In this document: positions 61,127-64,000 of the stretch, piece after piece | How the letters are laid out: each line of letters begins with the position of its first letter | Numbering within the stretch: the first letter of the stretch is position 1 | Source: Candidatus Tectimicrobiota bacterium | GTDB taxonomy: Bacteria; JACPUC01 | NCBI GenBank assembly: GCA_016192455.1 | Contig: JACPUC010000007.1 | Span: 194,720-258,719 of the forward strand | Direction: 5' to 3' | Length of the DNA: 64,000 bases | Translations under genes and position numbers: made by a program | The notes under the pieces: generated by a model | Seen by the model: only the letters and a program-made list of their open reading frames with translations | The model's database searches: none | What the model was told of the DNA's origin: nothing

Positions 61127-62194
61127 TTAGGAGACGGCCTTGCGTTTCAGGCGGTAGACGTACGCGATGACTTCGGCAACCGCCTTGTAGAGGTTCACCG
61201 GAACGGCGTGATTCAGCTCGGTGCTGTCGTAGAGCGCCCGGGCGAGGGGTTGATTCTCCACGATGGGGACCCCGTGCTCCTGGGCCACCTCCCTGATCCG
61301 CAGGGCGAGGTGGTTGCGTCCCTTCGCCACCACCTGGGGCGCTTCCATCTTGCCGCGCTCGTAGAGGAGCGCGACCGCGACGTGGGTGGGATTGGTGACG
61401 ACCACGTCGGCTTTCGGCACCGCCGCCATCATCCGCCGTCGTGCCATGTCACGTTGCAAACTGCGTACCCGTGCCTTGATGTGGGGGTCGCCTTCGCGCT
61501 GCTTCGTCTCGTCCTTGACCTCCTGCTTGGTCATCTTTAGGCCGCGCTCGAATTCCCAGCGGCGCACGCCGTAGTCGAGAATCCCAAGCAGGAGGAGGAG
61601 GGCGCAGACGCGCCAGATCAACTGCGAGGAGACCGTCACGATGTAGCGCGCGATCTCGGTGACCTCGAGCATCGGCAGCGTTGGGATTCTGTCGATTTCG
61701 CCGCGCACCGTCACGTAACCGACATAGCCGATGATGAGGATTTTGATGAGCGACCTGCCCAGTTGGAGGAGCGCTTCCTTCGAGACGATGCGGCTGAACC
61801 CCTTCAGGGGATTGATCCTGTCGAAGCTCGGGGCGACAGCCTGGGTGCTGAAGAGGAGCCCGACCTGGAGGAAGTTGCTGCCCATCGCCGCCACGGTGAC
61901 CGCCGCCAGCACCGGCGCCAGCATGATCGCCAGTTGCAGGAGGAGCGTGTGCATCAGCTCGTTCGTCTGCGCGGCGCCGAGCTGCATCGAGGCCAGGTTG
62001 CCGAAGAGCTGGCGCCAGAGCTCGCCGAGTCTGCCGACCAGGTGATCGCCGTAGGCAACAAGGACGGCGAAGCCGGCGGTCAGCACCAGCGCCGAGTTCA
62101 ACTCGAGGCTCTTGGCAACCTTCCCCTTGCGATGGGCTTCCTCCCGTCGTTTTGGAGTAGGCGCCTCGCTCCTTGCCTGATGCTCATCTGGCAC
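61127..62194 (-). CDS. flhB: Flagellar export switch protein FlhB
   Basis: 355 residues from a GTG at 62194 with GAGGGG upstream. It starts with the conserved APTPKRREEAHRKGKVAKS. Four membrane helices follow (to about 225), then a linker KMTKQEVKDETKQREGDPHIKARVR and the autocleavage motif TNPTHVAVAL. The C-terminal domain (KGRNHLALRIREVAQEHGVPIVEN) controls the switch from hook to filament substrates. It lies between fliR and flhA. Confidence 0.97.
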   Translation of the reverse strand: MPDEHQARSEAPTPKRREEAHRKGKVAKSLELNSALVLTAGFAVLVAYGDHLVGRLGELWRQLFGNLASMQLGAAQTNELMHTLLLQLAIMLAPVLAAVTVAAMGSNFLQVGLLFSTQAVAPSFDRINPLKGFSRIVSKEALLQLGRSLIKILIIGYVGYVTVRGEIDRIPTLPMLEVTEIARYIVTVSSQLIWRVCALLLLLGILDYGVRRWEFERGLKMTKQEVKDETKQREGDPHIKARVRSLQRDMARRRMMAAVPKADVVVTNPTHVAVALLYERGKMEAPQVVAKGRNHLALRIREVAQEHGVPIVENQPLARALYDSTELNHAVPVNLYKAVAEVIAYVYRLKRKAVS

Positions 62195-62348
62195 TGCGAC
62201 TCATCCCCTCGCCTGGGCGGCATGCCGCTTCCCCGCCGCGGCGAACGACGATGCGCGCTCGCGGGCCCGCGGACGCGGCTCGAGGCGTAGCGCCCGGCCG
62301 CGCCGCCGCACCTCCTTCCCGTCCTCTCTCCCCGCGCCTCCCCGCCGG

Positions 62349-63140
62349 TTACGTCACCCTCCCCATGAGGTGGAGGAGCAGGGAGAACTGTTCTCCGAGG
62401 TTCTCGTAGAGGCGCTGGATGAGGCCCATGATCATCGGCAGCGAGGCCCCGAGTACGAGGAGCCCGACAGCGATGTTGAGCGGCATGCTCATGATGAAGA
62501 CGTTGATCTGCGGCACGGTCTTCGCCAGCAGTCCCAAGGCCACCGTGGTGAAGAGCAGCGTCGCCATGAGGGGGGCGGCAAGGTGCAGGCCGATGAGGAA
62601 CATCGCGCCGCTCAACCGCACCAGCGTTTCCATGAGCGGCTCAGACAGGCTCAACCCGAAAGGCGGGACGAGCTGAAAGCTCCGCACCAGGGCGTAGATG
62701 AACCAGTAGTGGATGTTCAGCGTCACGAAGAGGAGCATCGCCAGGACGTTCTTGGCCTGGCTGAGCACCGAGACCTCGCGCTGCGTCAGCGGATCGATGA
62801 CGTTCGCAATGGCCAGGCCCATCTGGAAGCCGGCGAGCTCGCCACCGAGCTGCACGGCCGCGAACAGCAGGCGCACGGTGAACCCCAGGATCGCGCCGAT
62901 CAGCAGCTCGGCGACCAGCGCGGGGACGAGCGCGAACGCCGATTGTTGCAGCGGCCACGCCGGAACCTCGATGATGGGGAGCAGCACGAGGCTGAAGATG
63001 AGGACAAACCCAAGCCTGACGTTCATCGGCATCTCGTTGCTGCCGAACACCGGCGCCAGCAAGAGAATCGCGCCAACCCGCGTAAAGACGAAGAGGAAAG
63101 TCAGGAGCTGAGCTGGTGAGAAGGTGAGCACATCCGCCAT
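62349..63140 (-). CDS. fliR: Flagellar export gate protein FliR
   Basis: 263 residues, the family length, from the ATG at 63140. The frame is open for 113 more codons, but that part is arginine/proline-rich and a sigma-54 promoter lies in it. Six membrane helices are evident, with LTFLFVFTRVGAILLLAPVFG, FQMGLAIANVIDP and KTVPQINVFIMSMPLNIAVGL. FliR joins FliP and FliQ in the export pore. The gap to fliQ (401 bases) is unusually long for this pair and is explained by the promoter at 63209-63224. Confidence 0.95.
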   Translation of the reverse strand: MADVLTFSPAQLLTFLFVFTRVGAILLLAPVFGSNEMPMNVRLGFVLIFSLVLLPIIEVPAWPLQQSAFALVPALVAELLIGAILGFTVRLLFAAVQLGGELAGFQMGLAIANVIDPLTQREVSVLSQAKNVLAMLLFVTLNIHYWFIYALVRSFQLVPPFGLSLSEPLMETLVRLSGAMFLIGLHLAAPLMATLLFTTVALGLLAKTVPQINVFIMSMPLNIAVGLLVLGASLPMIMGLIQRLYENLGEQFSLLLHLMGRVT

Positions 63141-63208
63141 CGTTGTTCCGTTGCTCCCGAGCGCCATCCCAGAGCGCGCGGCACCCAACATGCCCATCCC
63201 CACGCTGG

Positions 63209-63224
63209 AGCAAGTCCTATGCCA
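63209..63224 (-). promoter_or_regulatory. Sigma-54 promoter upstream of fliR
   Basis: Minus-strand TGGCATAGGACTTGCT matches TGGCACG-N4-TTGCW at 10 of 12 fixed positions with exact GG-N10-GC spacing. Start of transcription would be near 63198, 58 bases before the fliR ATG. It lies in the 401-base gap 63141-63541, where no gene is supported, and would drive fliR-flhB-flhA-flhF-flhG-fliA and perhaps cheY-fliL. Confidence 0.7.
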
Positions 63225-63541
63225 GGGGGAAAGCCAGCGGGCCCGCCACGAGACACCGGGGGCAACCACCGGCTGCCGGGGGGACGAGCACTTCCCGCCC
63301 CCGGCTGAGGGCGAGGACAGGGGCCGGAGCATGATTTGCCCACCCCTCGGTAATTTCCTCCCTCGCCCTTCGACCCCCTGGGGGCGATGTCGCGGCCGGC
63401 GCCCGCCCGGCGGCCCCGCGCACCGATCGCCAGGCGGCGGAGGTCCCGGCGTAACCCCGGCTCGAGGAGGCGCAGGCAAACCCCGCTGTGACGCCCCTCC
63501 AGGCGCCGGACAGAGGCGCCACGCCGCCGGGCTTGCCGGCC

Positions 63542-63811
63542 TCAGCGGATGTAGAGCGGGATGTTGGTGATGAGGTTGGCGGTGAAACTGGTGAGGAGGG
63601 CGAGCATCCAGGGGAGGAAGATCACCAGGGCGATCATCACCGCGATGATCTTGGGAATGAAGGTCAGCGTGATCTCCTGGATCTGCGTGACCGACTGGAG
63701 GATGGCAATCACCAGGCCCACAAGCAGGCCGGCGCCCAGGAGCGGCGCCGCGAGCAGGAGCGTGAGCTGCATCGTGTCGCGACCCAGGCTGACAACAAAA
63801 TCAGGCGTCAT
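63542..63811 (-). CDS. fliQ: Flagellar export gate protein FliQ
   Basis: 89 residues from the ATG at 63811 (GGGGAGTGCCG upstream). It has two membrane helices and the family features DTMQLTLLLAAPLLGAGLLVGL, ILQSVTQIQEITLTFIPKI and a final helix near LPWMLALLTSF. Four copies surround the FliP-FliR core of the export gate. It follows fliP by about 140 bases. Confidence 0.95.
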   Translation of the reverse strand: MTPDFVVSLGRDTMQLTLLLAAPLLGAGLLVGLVIAILQSVTQIQEITLTFIPKIIAVMIALVIFLPWMLALLTSFTANLITNIPLYIR

Positions 63812-63953
63812 CGGCACTCCCCACAGCAGGAACAGTCGCCGCGCCTTGCGGTGCGCCATGCGGCGCCGGCGCTTCATGTCGCCTCCCCGCCTCTGACCTC
63901 GGCCGCCGGTCTCTCCTGCGGAGAGGCCCCCGGCTGCCCCGCGCCCTGGAGCC

Positions 63954-64000
63954 CTAGCCGAAGCTTCGCACCAGCGAGCCGACGATGAGGTTCCACCCAT
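63954..64000 (-). CDS. fliP: FliP C-terminus (runs off the window)
   Basis: The last 14 codons and the stop of a gene that enters from beyond the window read GWNLIVGSLVRSFG. This is the conserved end of FliP (GWxLxVGSLxxSF), the core of the export gate. Its position before fliQ and fliR is the normal one. Only the tail is visible. Confidence 0.85.
   Translation of the reverse strand, partial: GWNLIVGSLVRSFG

Noticed and set aside
63141-63479. In-frame extension of fliR upstream of 63140
   Set aside because: It is proline/arginine-rich, exceeds the family length by 113 residues and overlaps the sigma-54 promoter.
1-64000. tRNA, rRNA, insertion sequences, integrases, toxin-antitoxin or restriction genes
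   Set aside because: I looked through the intergenic stretches and the supported genes and saw none; a dedicated tRNA/rRNA scan was not possible.

Overview
The window comes from a motile, high-GC, Gram-negative-type bacterium. The evidence is a flagellum with P- and L-ring genes (flgI, flgH), a FlgA with a signal peptide, and sigma-54 and sigma-28 promoters in the flagellar loci. The combination of csrA-fliW, flhF-flhG-fliA, a short FlhB2 behind fliK, and large TPR-glycosyltransferases fits lineages such as Nitrospirota, Methylomirabilota/Rokubacteria or Desulfobacterota. The sequence alone does not fix the phylum. I see no rRNA, tRNA, CRISPR array, transposase or integrase. Many long plus-strand frames opposite the flagellar genes are GC-driven shadows.

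Layout. 1-9.1 kb (minus): the start of an EamA-like transporter, two paralogous secreted proteins built from Ig-like repeats, and a zinc alcohol dehydrogenase broken by a one-base frameshift. 9.5-14.5 kb (plus): a homocysteine S-methyltransferase/SAM-methyltransferase fusion, a FIST-domain sensor, a cyclic-nucleotide-binding/FHA fusion and a small acidic zinc-ribbon protein. 14.8-21.8 kb (minus): PilZ protein, FliT-like chaperone, FliS, a very large FliD and flagellin FliC, the last behind a clear sigma-28 promoter. 22.2-37.8 kb (minus): five genes encoding four TPR-glycosyltransferase fusions (930 to 1678 residues) and a B12-type radical SAM protein, preceded by a near-consensus sigma-54 promoter. 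38.7-51.9 kb (minus): fliW, csrA, flgL, flgK, flgN, flgJ (fused to an M23 peptidase), flgI, flgH, flgA, flgG, flgF, flhB2, fliK and a small unknown gene. 52.4-53.7 kb: a CPA2/Kef antiporter. 54.1-64 kb (minus): fliL, cheY, fliA, a small membrane protein, flhG, flhF, flhA, flhB, fliR, fliQ and the last codons of fliP.

How it works together. The export gate (FliP, FliQ, FliR, FlhB, FlhA) and the FlhF/FlhG pair place and build the export apparatus. Sigma-54 promoters found before fliR, before the gene upstream of fliK, before flgF and before the glycosyltransferase operon would fire at a middle stage. FliA, made from the fliR operon, then reads the sigma-28 promoter of fliC. CsrA and FliW probably control flagellin translation through a hairpin that presents the fliC Shine-Dalgarno sequence. 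The most interesting unit is the 15.5-kb operon between fliW and fliC. Its position and its sigma-54 promoter suggest a flagellin or filament glycan assembly system made from giant multi-catalytic fusion proteins together with a cobalamin radical SAM enzyme. That role is inferred and not shown by the sequence.
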